In this document: positions 46,001 to 61,000 of the stretch, in pieces
How positions within the stretch are numbered: position 1 is the stretch's first letter
Layout: each line of letters starts with the position of its first letter
From: Rhabdornis inornatus
Taxonomy: Eukaryota; Chordata; Aves; Passeriformes; Rhabdornithidae
Assembly: GCA_013397075.1 (NCBI GenBank)
Contig: VWZS01000865.1
Coordinates: 1 to 64,000 of the forward strand
DNA length: 64,000 nt
Reading direction: 5' to 3'
Notes under the pieces: model-generated
What the model saw: the letters and a program-made list of their open reading frames with translations, nothing else
The model's database searches: none
What the model was told of the DNA's origin: nothing
Program-made: the position numbers and the translations under genes

Positions 46001-49000
46001 GAAAGCACTAGATTATTTAAGCATATCCTTCAAATATATTTTTAATAAATATTTTAATATTTTAGTTACACCTAAATCTGTACATAAAATACAATTTGTT
46101 TTTAAAATGGAAACAATTTAATAGGGTGGCTCTGAAATTGACTTTAATTGCTTCCCACTGATTCTTCTTAAAATTTATGTGGTGGGAAGCACTTTAAAAA
46201 TTGAGAAAACTAAGCAAAATTAGTCTAAATGTTAATGAAACACGCATCTATTTCTGTTGCATAACATTGATGGAAACAGCAGTTTTCAGAAGAAAATTGG
46301 ATGTTCCTGCTTGCATCTCAGTCCTGAAAGGTACATTTTTCTGTCTGTGAATAATCTCCACAGGTGTCTGGTAGGGGCTCCTGTGTGAGTGAAGCTACTG
46401 AGCTGTGGCAGCCAACTCCAAGGTGATGCAATTGACTTTAAGATGTTGAAATTACAAAGTGCTCATAATTGGAGAAAAGGAAGGGGAAAGGAGGAGAATT
46501 TTCAGGTATATTTGTGACTGAACTTATAAAAACATGGGGGCTTTTTTAAGCACTCATTCCAGATTCTCATTTGCCATTTGTACTCCAGGGAGTTTCCACA
46601 AGATTTCCAGCTTTGCTGCCCTGTATCAGAAGTGAGACCAGGGTTGCTCTGTCGGCTTTGGTTGCAAGTAGAATCTTTTCCTTTTTAGTTGTCCCCATCC
46701 TCTTTTGGCTTTGTAAGAAAGAGCCTGAAATAGTCAGTTTGACATGAAGATGAATCTCATGTTTTTAAGGACCTGCTTCAAAGAATTTGGGAAAAAAAGA
46801 ACAAGTTCTGATTGCTTAAGCTGTGTGTTTGCTTAGAATATGGCATGCATGAAGTCTTACTCATTCTTCTTTTTCCCTCACCCCTACTGTGCCATTCTTC
46901 CACCTGAGCTTGTTTCAGGAACTCACTCTAACCTCTCCTGTTGCCACCCATTCTGTGTTGATTTCATTTCTGCTGTATGCCAGTGAATGCCCCTTTTCCA
47001 CACACAGGAGTGGGATATGTAAATAACATTAATAAGCATTAGGTCCCTGTTGAGAGGAAAAGGCAGGACTTGCACATGCAGGAGCTGTGTTCTCCCTGAT
47101 TTCTGTGTGTGTTATCACTCATTCCCTGGCTCATCCGTTAAGTGTTCAGTTGTTGGAAGAGTTAGTGCTGGATCTGCTGGGGAACTGTGCTTGTGCCTGA
47201 TAAATTTGAACTGCCCAAGCTAAATAGACCCACATTAAACTGAGGAGTTTAGCCTCAAACTGCTCCTGGGCATGTACTTGAAATTAATTTGGACGGATGA
47301 TGGGTGACATGACTTGAGCCCAGACTCAGAGCTTGTTTGACTGTGTATGTACAGAAAAATAGAGACAAAAATTCTCTATCCAGGTTTACAGAGGGAGTTT
47401 CTGGCAAGAGGACATCTTCATTTTATTTTTATTTTGTTGTTCAGCTTGGTAAGGAGGTGCTGGAAGCTCTGTGACTTGTTTATATTGTTTCATATGTTCC
47501 CACCTGGCTTGGAATAAACTTTATTTTTTATATCTGCATACAGCTAGAGCTTCCATTGCTATCTGAGGATGCATTAAGTTTATAGGAGGATGGTAAAGGA
47601 TAAAGTTGCAAATTGGAATGCTGTCATTTTGTGTGTGAAAGCTTATCTCTCTGTGGAGTTATTTCTTATTAGGTGCCACTTTTAGGTGGCATTAGGTGCT
47701 TTCACTGTAAAAATACTCTGCAGCCTTTGCAGATACCTCTGAAAAAGCATTGATCAGAAAAAATCCTGTCATACAGGAATAGATGTGTACACATGGCATT
47801 AACTCAGAATAGCTGTTTCTGTTTAAAGTTTTTGTGTTGTATCAGATAATTTTTTTCTGGTTCTTGCTTTCCTTGCTCAAAGAAGTACGAAACTCAGAAT
47901 AGCTGAAAGAGGACTTTAAAGTGGTGATCTGCTGACCTGCAGAGTGTGTGAGACACACACAGACACAGCTCTGGCTGTTTTGGCTGGATGTTAGAGGTCC
48001 AACATGGTGGCAGAGTGTAGGAAATTCCTGGGTTTGTCCATGCAGTAATTGTGGACCTGGTTGCTTTTTAACCAGTGTGGCACAGATGGTGGAAAGGCTG
48101 ATGTGGCAATTGGTGTGTGATGAATCATGCAAATGTCTGCAGAGGCTGCCCGGATAAGCAGTGCTCAGAGGCCTTCTTCACACAGCTGGATTGCCCTGAA
48201 GGTCAAGGTTTCAGTATAGGAAAGTAGATAATGGTGGCATGAGTCCTGATGATAGCTTTCTGGGGACTCACAGGTGCAACATGGGGAGAGCCTGCCCTTG
48301 GGGAAATATTTCTTAACCACTTTCCTATTCCAGGAGTGCTGGAAGCGCTGTGTTTGAACTAGGCTGATGTGGGTTCTCTGACCTGATTTCTCAACCTGTG
48401 TACAGTGGCTATTTTTGGGAATAGGGAGGCTGTAGTTGTGTGGGCAGATTGTGTAACTCCTCTTTGGATGTCTAAAATTAGGATACATGGAGTTGTCATG
48501 TCAACAAACACCCTAAGAATGAGTTAAGGAGGTTGGATCACTGCAGGGATGTTACATTGCCCTGTAATTAAGGCCTGGTTGTGCTCAAGTTCTGTTACTG
48601 ATGTTTGTTTGCTTTAAGGTGTGTTTTGACTGTGGAGCAAAGAACCCCAGCTGGGCAAGCATCACCTATGGAGTGTTTCTCTGTATCGATTGCTCAGGGA
48701 CCCACCGGTCCCTTGGCGTTCACTTGAGTTTCATTCGGTAAGTATTGGTGTGTTCTGACAGTCAAATCCATCTTCCCATAGTTTTGTTTGTTCACATTCC
48801 TGCTCACAGAGGAAAACCCATTCTTCCCTCAGCTTCTGATTCAAACCTTCTCAGTGTTTGTGTTGGCTTTGCTGTATCTGACAGCTTCTTGGGAATTGTG
48901 TTCAATTTGCCAGCTTTGCTTCCTGAAGCAGCTCATTGTGGTGGCACCTGAGTTCTACCCTTCCAAGCCAAACTATTCTGTGGTTCTGGTAGTTGGGTAG

Positions 49001-52000
49001 AGCTCAGGCAGTCGGTGGTGCAGTAAATCTGCATCCTGAGCTTGTCCTATTCCAGGTGAATGTCCCAGCTGCTGACTCAGGGCCTTTTGGGGTCTGATAA
49101 ATAACTACAGATTACAAAAAAAAAGAAGGGAGAGAGAAACACTTGGCAAAAAAAGCCAGAAGCAGCGTGATTTTAAATAGCTTTAGTGGTAACACTAAAA
49201 ACGTACTTTGTGTTTAGGTCTACAGAACTGGATTCCAATTGGTCCTGGTTCCAGCTGAGATGTATGCAGGTTGGAGGAAATGCAAATGCTGTAAGTACTC
49301 CTGAGTGTTTGCTTTGCACATTGAAGCTTGGTAGGCTTGGAAAATGTTGTCTGTCCTTACTGCCTCTCTTCCCGGGCTTATTTTTGTTTTTCCAGCCCTT
49401 TTTCTTTGTTACAGCTGACCCCTCCCCATTTTTTAAGAATTCCTCTGGATGCTGATTTTATCCTCCATTCTTGCAACTTTTCAATTTTGGTATAGTCTGA
49501 AAACGTTTGTTTTCCTTAGAAGTCAGTGATGAAAATCACTGAAAAGGCCAGATTAAATTCCTTGTCAGTACCTGTCCAATTTAGAGAGCTGCTCAAAGAT
49601 GACTTGTAAAGCAAGCTTATGGCCTCTTCCTGTCACCATCATTCCTTCCCTGGCTCATGAAAAAGCCATGCCAAGCCCCATGGAACTGCCAAAAGTCACC
49701 CAGGAGTCAAGATCTGACTTCACCTGAGTGAAGTGGGAACACGAAACTTCTAAAAGCAATTTCTGCTTTTCTTTTAATTCCCTGAATGCTTATCCCTTAT
49801 AATTTTTCATTTGTGCTTTAAGAAGCTTCACCCAAGCTTGCTTTCCATAGTCTTTTCCTTGACAGTTTTAACCATCTTTCCTGAAGTCTTTAGGGTTTTT
49901 CTAAATTTTTTCCTGTTTGCCTTCGAAAAATGCTGAGTTCAGGGTCATTGTTACTTATCTTCCACTTCTGTATTTTCCAAATAAATACTTTTTTTTAATT
50001 GGGCATGCAGCAAGTCACTATCTCAGGCTTACAGATCTGAGCAGTTGCATGGTGTCTTTTCCCTCTCTTTCTTCTGCCTGTCCTTGCTAAGTTATTCCTT
50101 TCCATGTTAATACTGCTGTTATATAAATGTCCTCATCAAGTTTCTGTTATGCCACTTAGTACATAAAAATCACAGTTTTGATTAATGAGAAGAAGGAGAT
50201 TTCCTGTTAAGAATAGTTTCTTTTTTAGCCAAATGTTTAAAAGCTTTGATTAAATTATATCAGTTTTGCTATGTAAAGGGTTTGAGGCAGTTGGAAACAA
50301 GAGATAGCAAAGTCTGAAAAAGTCTTCAGTTAATCTTAGAAAGCATATTAGCAGATGAATAACAATAAACCTTAATTGTTTAATTTTGTGGGGTTTTGTC
50401 TTCCTGCTTGGATGTCACTGTTTCCTATCATACATTGTACCAAGAGGTGCAGTACACCCTCAGCAACTCCCCAAATACCCTAAATTCTCAAAGGTCTGGT
50501 TTGGATTACTTCAGAAGATGAATACTTGAAACTTGAAAAAAAAGATTGGTAAATTATCTGGACATTTGAAGTAAAATTAACACTTTTCTTTTAATGGCAC
50601 TAAAAAGCCATTCCCTTTTGGTTCCAGTTAAATACCAAATTCTAGTTTCACTAACTATTGATTAGAAGCATTGCTAGATTAACATCAATCATTTGTGTTC
50701 TGTAATTGCCTGATGATGCTGAATCCTGGATAAAAGCAATCCTGAGCTTCCTGCTGTGTTTTAGATAGCTAGAAAATCCAAAGTGTCCTTAGATCCTTGT
50801 GCTTTCAGATCAGATCTCTCTGGTAATTGGAATTAGGGTTTCTAAGAAGCCCCTCTGGCTACCAAGTTAATAGGTGTGTATATTTACATGCAGAAATGCA
50901 CAATCTTCATTTAATCATTTTATATAAATACACAAGACTATAAACATATCTGGGTACATAGATATGTACATAAACACCGCTGTCTTTTGAAGGAGGACCA
51001 TTTTTGTACACTCTTTTTGATACTGTTGAACACACATTGATCTCCCCAGCCAGACAGAGATGAATCCAAGCAATGTATTTTAGAATATTAGAAATGTCCT
51101 GTGGAGCACAGCTACTGGCAATTAATTTTATCTCTTCCTTCCACTTAATAACTGAATTTCAGAACAAGGATTTTCTTGTATATAATGGAAGCTTGCATTT
51201 GTATATGCTCTTAAAGCATCACACTGTTGTATTGGGTTTTTTCTGTTTTATTTATATGTAAAGTAGTCATCAGAGTGGAGTTCTCTTTGTACTTTGCAGA
51301 TTACTTAGACTCCATAATTTAAAAGATTAGATTTTGGCAGAGGAGCAGAGTAGTTTGCTGCATTGCAATATATTTTTGTGTCAAATGTCATTAGCTTTTA
51401 AGCCTGTTCCTCACAGCATTTTCTGTGTTCTGCTTTCCAGTCTGCATTTTTCCACCAACATGGGTGCACAACCAATGACACCAACGCCAAGTACAACAGC
51501 CGTGCTGCTCAGCTCTACAAGGAGAAGATCAAATCTCTTGCAACACAGGCCACGAGGAAGCATGGGACTGATGTGAGTAGTGTATGTCCTGAGGCCTGGA
51601 GATTCCTGAAAAACTTCACCTTCTTTACTTCTAAAGGCACTTTAATTTCTAATTAGAAATACAAAAGATTATCAGTCTTCAGATGACGTGGCTGTTTCTC
51701 CATGAACCGTGTAGTGGTTTTGTTTTTGCTTATCTGAATTTGAATATTTAGAAGAGTGCAGCATGAAAAATTGTAGTGGAATTAATTACAGACTTTGTGT
51801 GATTTAAGTAGGGTTTGTTTCAAACAGGTAAATAATGTAATTTTTTTGGTTTTTTCCCTATTAGTTTCCAAAACTAATATTTGGGAAATTAGTAAGTTGT
51901 GTAGAACTTGCTGTTCTCCATCAGAAATGCTGAGGCAGGTCATGCAAGCTGTCAAAACATTGTTAGGTTGCTGACAGGAGTTAAGCGAAGTATCCAGAAT

Positions 52001-55000
52001 TGATTTCTGCAGTGTTAGGTTTGACAACAGTTCTCTTCTTCATGCACAGAAAACATGTTTTGATTGTTTCATTCAGTTTGTTGAAGTTTGTGACTGGTTC
52101 ATTTGAAGTTGATCAGATGAGTGGAAATTAAATGCAAGAAGGCTTGATGTTTTTCTCATATCTGTGCATCAAACACCATGAAATTTAACAGATCATTCTT
52201 AATTATTCATGCTATGGACAATATAATTCACATCACTAAGTTCAGAGAATATTTCTTTTGACTTAGTAAACAGCTTAAGATGTAAAATGTGTTCAGGTAA
52301 GTACAATATACCATGTGTATCTTAAGTTTATGGCAAGTTCCCCAAATGACTCTTTGAGGAACTGTGATTATCTTGCTTCAATTACAGATATTCCATCCAA
52401 TTGTTTGATATCAAATAACTGAAAAATTCTACTAAATATTTAGTAAATATTTTTAGCTGTGCACTACAAACTTAAGTGATTATGTGCTATTTAAATTACT
52501 GAATTATTCAGATAATTGCATTTGGTACCAACCATGCCCTCACCTGTCATATGTTAAAAAAATTCCTTTCCTGACTTACTGATAGAGCTGATTTTTGAAT
52601 GGTGAGGTGAGCTGCTTGTAGCATCACTGTCCTTTCTGGTAGAGGTCATTATTCCTGCGTGGAGTAGGAAGAGCCATGAGGAGAGATTTGCCTGTGAGTA
52701 ATCTTGAAGTGCAGATCACAGGTTGGAGTTCTGTCTTGCAGTCCTGTGGCACTCTGGGGACCCCAGCCCTGAGATCTGGCTTTGCCCAAAGCTCTTGGCT
52801 GATCCACCAGGAACACATGAAATATGTATGAATTTAATAAAAAAAGGAGTATCATCTATTGGACATTGGATAAATTAGCAAGGAAAAAATATGGACAAAA
52901 AAAAATCAGTACATTTTTAACCTGAAAACAAAACAGAGTAGTTTTAAGATTAATGCATTGGAAAAAAATGCATTCATGCAATTGACCTGTAAAATTCTGT
53001 CCCTTAATTTCAGCTGTGGACAGATGGGTGTGCAATGCCACCAGCATCACCTCAAAACAAAGAGGAGGAAGACTTTTTTGCATCCCATGTTTCTACCAAG
53101 GTACAAAATACCTGTCTAACTCTTGTTTGGTTTCTAAACACTTCTGTTGTTTGTGAGCTCTATGGTGAAGATTAAACCCTGAAAGAAAACTTTATAGAGA
53201 AAAGGTAGGTCAGGGAGTTAATATGTATCTGCATTTCCTTCTCTGAGTCTCAGAATTCTTCCTGGATGTGAACCACTTTCTAAGATGATCATTTAAAATG
53301 ACCCAAATAGTAGCTAAATGTGGAATGAAAATCTGTTTTTCTGTAGACATAACAATTCCACTTGGAGCCAGGATTTCTTGCTTGGAAGTGCTCTGATACA
53401 AATGTACTGTGGTGTACCTTGGGTTTTCAATTAGCAAAGTGTAACAGTTCTTAAAACATTTGTTGTGACCTGGTCACAGACCTGCCTGTTGAGGGGGGTG
53501 TGTTTGAAGGGGGTGGGAGGACACAACAGGGATGTTGGGAGAACTGCTCACAATCAAAAATGAAATGTGTAGCAAACAGGAAGTGCAAGAGCTTCTAGTG
53601 GGGAGAAGGTGTAGTGATTATATGTAAGTGTTGTAGTTTTGGTTTAATTGGGTAGAAACATCAATTTTGGTTTGTTAATTTGAAATTTTTTTGTTGTGAG
53701 ATAGGATTAGGAGGAAGGCAAAACAGGCTTAACTTTAAATGGTATGAAGAAAAACTTTGTTATTAGAAATTATAAGACAAAAAAGAATAAAACTTAGAAT
53801 AAAACTTCTAGAATACTTTTTCCCTCTTCACACACTTTTTTTTACATTGACAATGTAAAAACAAATTAGTTTACTGTTAGTTTTCCCAAGATTTTTTATT
53901 TTTACGTGTGTGTTTCACAAAGACACGTAAACTTTCTCATTAGTGTAACAATGTGTCAGTATTAAAAATCCAACACTAATTAGTCCTTGTCAAGTCCAAA
54001 AAAAAGCTGCCCAAGTCTTAAGAGGTAAAAATTAAAACAAAATCTTTGCAAACCACCATAGAAAGTTAATCATCCAGCATACAATAAAGAAATCTAAAGC
54101 ACACTTTAAATGCATAATATGATGTTAAACATACAGTAAACAAAATTCTTGAGAGGGGAAATAAAAGTGCTCAGGAGTGGATTGAAACCATCTTGTTTTT
54201 ACTAAAGGTAGGCATTTCTTGTAATTTTAATAGCTGCCCTTCTGAGTACAAGTTTTAATCCTAAAAGTTGTAAGAATTCAGTATTAATAAATCAGCGATG
54301 CTTAGGCAGTCTTTAGCTAAGTGCTCATATTTATTTGCTATATTCTATTTTCTGTGCACTTCTGATTTTGTGGGTTTTTTTTTCAAGGCAAAGGATACAG
54401 AGTGGATGTTACCAGAACCAGTTTCTCTCCAGCAGAAAAGTTCAGAAAACATTCCAGAATCCTCTGAAGGTACGACTGATTCTCTGTTAACAATAAGTTG
54501 CATTTTTCTAATATTTTCTGAGTTTAGTCTCTTTTTGCCCTTTAATAATTAATAATAATGCTTTAATAGTTAAATAACCTAACCATGATTAATAACACAG
54601 GAATTTGGGATTCCTGCTGCTCTTTTAGTGACTGGGAAAAGCTGTGATGGAAATACCACATTATGGTGTCTCTGCCAGGCACTACCCTGTGTACAGTCAG
54701 ATGTGTTTTGGTACTTGATGCATTCTAAAGAGCCTTCTGATATTCTAACCCTTGATATTCCTTGTCTTTTAGGACCAGAACATGGACCAAGTGTTGATGG
54801 CCTTAGCACATCCCCACAGCCTCCATTAGGTAATGACTGCAAGCAGCAGAAGAGCACAGCAAGTGTAGGGAACCCAAATATCCCTTTGGACAGGGATTGT
54901 CTGCCTGGGAAGAGCTGTGGAAATAGATTTTGCTCCCTTTTCAGAAATCTGAACATAAAAACTTGGACTGGAAAAATCCTGTGTTGCTAATGCGATACCT

Positions 55001-58000
55001 TCAATGACCAGGCTCTCATATTTAACACTGAGCAGTTTATCATACTTTGATTAGGGAAAAAAAGCTGGTGGAAATAGAATAGAATAAAATACCTCAGTGG
55101 TTTGTCACTGTGAGGCTTGTCCTGCAGGCCCAGGTTTCTGAGAATAAAGTGTTGATTCTCAGCAGCTCAGAGGTAGTAAAGAAGTGCTGTCTGGGCCTGT
55201 TTCAATACTTAGGCAGGTATTGTCTTCATCACTGTTTTTATTTGGGTTTGGTTATTTTAGAGCTGGAGACTACAAAAAGCTTCACTGGATGCACTTCCTG
55301 CTTTTCTCATTTGTATCTTTAACACGTTCTCTTAAATTTTTCTTGGTTTGGACATCACAAGTGCTGTCTTAAGAAAGAATCTCTGTTCTGTGTTTGCCCT
55401 TTTCCACACAAATTTCAGCTCAGAGTAGTTTTTCTGTGTGCACAGACATCCAGTAGGAACTGTTCATAATGCTTGCGATGTTCTAGTGATGCAGGTATGT
55501 TTTTTGTGTGTCACTGGTGAGTTTGAACACAGCCAGTGCCTTTCTAGGAAAAAATTCATCTTGGAAGTGATATGAGGTCAGGTGGACCTCAAGTCTGATT
55601 CAGAAGAGCAAGTCCTGCTTTCCTGTTCTGTTAACTAGCAGGAACCTGCAACAGACAACTGAGCTGCAATTTTACTCCTGTTGTATGTTGTCAAGAGATG
55701 CCGATCAAAGGTAGCTCCCCACATTTTCTTGGAGATATTCACAGCTCTGTTCTGTAGCTCAGTTTAGTATCTCAGCCCCTCAGTATAGAAAGACAGGAAA
55801 ATAAAGGGCAGAAACTATGTTGTGGTTGATTTTACGGAAATTTTCTTCTGCAGTTCTGGAATTAATAAAAATTGTGTGTTAACTAATGTACATTTAATCC
55901 TTGCAGAGAACACCACCTTCATAAAAAAGAAGCCAAATCAAGCTAAGAAGGGGGTAAGTGTGTGTAAACAAGGAGTATTTTTAACTGTATTATGGGTCAT
56001 TTATTTTAGGATAGTTTACAGACTTGCTTCTGCATGGGATCTTAGCACATTCTTAGCATCTGATCTCTGTAAAAAGGCATGAAGAGAATTGAGTGTCTCA
56101 GAAGGATGGTTCAAGGCAGGGGAAAACTGAGGAAGGCAGCTCAAGTCTTGGATGTGTGGCTCTGGCAGCTCAAGGAACAGCTCTATCAGGGTGACAGCTT
56201 GTTGCAAGGAGTCACTCCTTTTAAGTCTGAGCCACTGTAGGACAGAAGATTTTGAAGGTTTATTGGAGCAGATAATTTAGATTAAATCCTATGATTCTGT
56301 GCTCCCACTAGAAGACCCTTATACTCAAAAGGAATTTTTTATTCTGAGTGGTTTGTGCAGATCTGTTCCCTTCCAGTGAGAACAACAGAACTGGGTTGAC
56401 AGGTGCAGGTACAGTTTGTGATCTATGTGTGCATGGCCTGGAGCTTTTACATGAAGGCTTTAAAGCAATAAAAAGTGAAGATAAATGCATTGTGAATCTT
56501 ATTGTTGCTGCAGTGTTGCAGGTGAGGAGTTAAACACAGAGGAGACTAAGAGCAGAGTTTGAGGGCTGTGCCACCATCTGAGTCAGCACCATTGTATCCA
56601 TATGTGCAGTATTAAGTGTTTTATAAATCTGATAACGGTTCAATTGCAACAAAATTTATTGTATTATTCCTATACAACAAAAGAAACCAAAGTTGTTCTA
56701 TGTATTGTATTACTTGAGCCTGCCAGTCTCTGAACAATTAAACCCGAATACTTCCATTTTTCTGTGGGACTTCACTGCAAAGCTAGCTAAGTTTGTAAGA
56801 ACAATTAGCAGGAGCAGAATTTTCAAGTCTAAAATCTGGGAAGAAGTATTTTCTCTGCTCCTTGCTGTCTGCAAGGACTGCTTCCAGACAGGGTGTAGTG
56901 TTTGCTGTTGCCTTCACATCTGGCTATTGAGTCAGCTGAGCTGGTTGTCTCAGTTATAATATTGGGGCTTTTGGCTTTTTGTTTTTCAATAATTCCAGCT
57001 TGGTGCCAAAAAAGGTGGTTTGGGAGCCCAAAAAGTGAGCAGCCAAAGCTTTAATGAGATTGAAAAACAAGCACAAGCTGTAGATAAAATGAAGGAACAA
57101 GAGGATCTTCACAGTAGTAAGAAAACTGAGAAAGAAGAGCCACTGTAAGTATGAGTTAATTATACAATGGTAAACCATGAAGCCTAATTTAATGAGCTAA
57201 TTGGCAGCATTTTAAATATTACCATAGATTAGCATATGCCAATAAAACCTCAGTTCTTCAAAAAAATGCCCAAACAGACATGGTTAAGATGAGCCAAGCA
57301 GTAATTCCCCCAGTGCCTTTTTTTGGGCTGTTAAATATATGTTTATACAGTTGATGAGTTACTGTAGAAAATTAAGTATTTAGAAGACTCTTGGCTCTTG
57401 AATATTTTTAGTCTCATGCTAGTTTATTTTGGTTTGGTGTAGTGAACTCAATAGTATTGAAAACAGTTTTTCTAAGACCATAGGGAATATTCAGCTTAAC
57501 CTGTGCTTACTGGGTTAGAGTAGAGGAAGTTTAAGTATGTCTCAAATTGCCTGATGAAGTTTTCAGCTGATTTGAACTGGAACTGCCTTCATTTGCACCA
57601 AAACTCTTTGAACAATTCTGTCAGAGGCCTGAAATCTGTTGGTCCACCTGGATTAATAAATACTCAGCCCTAAAGCTCAGAGGATGATGTTCCTGATTCC
57701 TTCCACATTCCTCTATGTGCTTTTGGTTTTTAATATTTCATTAGTTGTCATCAAAATTAGACTACTAAATAGTTGGTTAGTGTACACTTTTACAGAGCTT
57801 AAATCCTGTCAGGTGCTAGAGAATCCTTCCTATAACCTCTTAAGAAATTGTCTGAATTACTGTATAATTATAGGATCACTTTTTGCTCATGATACCAAGG
57901 TCTTTGGTCTATAATCTCCTCCCCATTCCTTTTGCTCACTTTTATGTTGTCCTTACAGAAATTAGTATTTTGGTTGCATTAAAAATGCCAATCACAAGGG

Positions 58001-61000
58001 GATCACTTGAAGTGTTTTAACCACAACATCATGGTTCCTGGTGATTGCCAAAAACTACCAGTGGAGAGACTCTGAAGTAACCACTAAATAATCAAAAAAA
58101 GGATTGTTCATGTATTATTATTCTTTATCAATATTGTCTTTGATTGTATGATTTAGTTTGGAAGAAAGTCCTAAGTAGTGTCTTGGGCTTTGTATCAGAA
58201 ATGTATAAATCCAGAGATCCAATCCAACTTTTATTAAAAGTTCTGCAACCTTTCTGTAGTAGCCAAAACCCTCTAAAAATGCTTGTAAACACGAGGGATG
58301 CACATACATTGAGTTTATGGATCCAGTCCCAGTGGAGGCAAGAGAGCTGTATTTCCCTGAAATTATCGTTTGGGAATTTTAACTGTGGGTGGCAGCAGAT
58401 ACCAAAATGAAAGGAAGGGTGAACTCTGCTAAAACTGCATTTGCTTCCAACTAATTTGTGTGGTGGTTTTAATTTTAAAAGCTTGAGTAATAAGCTTTAC
58501 TAAATTAATTCAATATGACTTTGTTATGTGGCAGGAGTGGAAGTGATTCTGTTGTAGTTTAGTATTTAGAAGGAAGAAGAGTTCTGAAATGTGAAACTTT
58601 AAATGTGATTTTAAATTTGTAGACAATTTCCTTATCTTCTGCTGTGCACTGACAAGAACATATAGCTGAAATTACTTTTAAAAACTTGATCAGTAGTCCC
58701 ATTTGTTTTAATCAACCGCAAATAAGATTTTGATGTTCATAAAATAGATTTCCTGAGAAGGGCTGCTTAAAGTACTGGCTAGATGTTATCAGTTATTCCT
58801 TTCTGCTTTGCAACACATCTACCAGCAGCATTCTAAATCTCATTTGCTTTTCTTCTGATAGTTCATTTGTACTTCATGCCAGTTGAGACTTAGGAATTAA
58901 AATATTGCTGAGTTGCTCGTTAAAATTAATAAAAATTGTATCCCTTTTGACCTGACAAATTACATTTAAGCAGTATTTCTGCAATTCTGTAATCAAGATG
59001 AAAAACCTCAGTCTCTGCTGCAGTGGTGTGACTGGAAAATATTAAGATGGTTTAGAGGTAAGGGATGGAGTCTTAGCTGGGCCCAGATATGCTTGAAAGA
59101 AAGACATTAGAAAATACAGCGCTTCAATAAATATTGTTAATTTTTTACGAATATTCTGGGCTTACCATTCGGTGTAGCATTGGGCATTTCTCTGGTAACT
59201 CTTTTTTTCAGTGTGTCATCTCTAAGGTTGGCCTACAGAGATCTTGATATTAAAGCAAGAGAAGAAAGCTTAAACCTCTCTGGTAAGAAGAAAACGGAAC
59301 TGGAGAGGCTTGGCATGGGATTGGGCAGCAACAGGAGGTATGTGAAGTTCTGGAAACTGTATTTGAAATACTCTGTGGGTTTTTGCACTTATCCCTCATT
59401 TTACTCAGGAAATGAAGAAATGGACTAGAGCATGTAATGGAAACTTGAGCAATGTCAGCAAAAAATCTTCTCTTTGTCAAGGGGAAGCTTCTGATAGATT
59501 TAAGTTCTCACCTGGCAGACAGAGGTCAACCTAGATTGTGTTTTCCAGCTGTCAGAAGAGGCTTTCTTTTCAGAAGTCCTGTCCCTGCTTGAGAGAATGA
59601 CAGTTTTCCAAGGGTTCCTTTAATTTAATTCCTCTTTTAAATGTTAGTATAGCTTGGGCTTTCTCAGCAAGCTTCAGAAACTAGATTTGGGCTTTGATTT
59701 CTCTTTTTTTCTTTTAGGGTGTGAGTTTTGTCATCTCTTTACATGCTTGTTTTCTCCCTGTCCCCAGTAACATCTCTCACTCAGTCACCTCAGATATGCA
59801 AACGATAGAGCAGGAGACGCCTACAATTGCAAAGCCAAAGAAGAAGTATGTGGATGATGTGGAAGACTCTTACTTCTCTTCTAGCTCAAGGTATTCTGTA
59901 AGCTTTTGATTTAGAGTGAGCCCAGAAGCATATGCAAGTTCCATAATAATATGTACAGTATTTTTGAAAGCTGAGATGAAGGCAGTTTGAACCTGTGTAC
60001 ACACCCAGGTTGTTTGCAGGGGACATCTGAATCAGAACAGTTGTGGAAAAGTTGACTTTGCCTCAGTGACAGATTGATTTGTGGAGGAGGGGAGGTTGCT
60101 TTGTTAGCAAAGTAGTCTGAACAATGTTTTTGTAGATTTTATCTTGTCCAGGGTCTGGTCTCTGCTTGCACAGACAGTTGCCATATAAACTTTTATTTGC
60201 TTTATTCCAAATCCAGTGAATTTTTTGTCACTCTGACTTGTGTTCATTCCTTTTTTCTTTCATTCTTGTGTTACTGTCTTTAAATTAAACAATCACTGAA
60301 GTCTGACTTAGATGTACTACAGTTGCATCATTCTCTGCATGCCAGATGCAAAACAATCTTTTTGAGGTGTTGTGCTGGGTGTGTTCATATTTCACAGACT
60401 TTTATGTGTCTGAACATAAAATGTAAGTGAAAAATAATGGGAACATTTGTTATCAGAGGATGAATACAATGCACACTATAAGATATTGCTCTTGGGAGAA
60501 GAAAAATAATTAAATCTTACAGACACTAATTGCAATGGACCAGCTGTTTCTGAACTGAGAGATACAAACAGGTGTTGCTTTCATAAACTGCCTTTATTGG
60601 ATCCATGCCACAGCAGCATGAGAAATTGTATCTAATTGCTTGTAGACAGGCAAATAAAAGCACAGAGGCTTTTGTGTCACTATTTTGTAGTGCAATCACT
60701 GCAGCAGAAACACAAACGTGGGTCCAAGGAAAGTGGCAGCAGTCCTGTAAAATAAAACAGCATTTCAGTGCTTGCCTTGTTTTTTCCCTGAAAAGAACTG
60801 TTACTGCTCTCACATTATTCATCAGCTACCAGCAGGCAGAGGATGAATTATGGGGGAGGCTTTTTAATGTGTTGTGGTTCAGTGATTAGAGGATAAATTG
60901 TAACCTGTCTGTTCCCTGCTCTTGTGCTGGTTGGAGCTGGGAGGGTCTAATTGGAGTTGGTACACAAGTTTATTCTGTTTAGAGAAAGAACAGTCAGATC

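Larger units (their letters stand above)
51573..56998 (+). other. ARFGAP3 introns 4-8 (between listed exons)
   Basis: Introns around exons 5-8. No further coding signal, snoRNA or named repeat recognised. Confidence 0.6.
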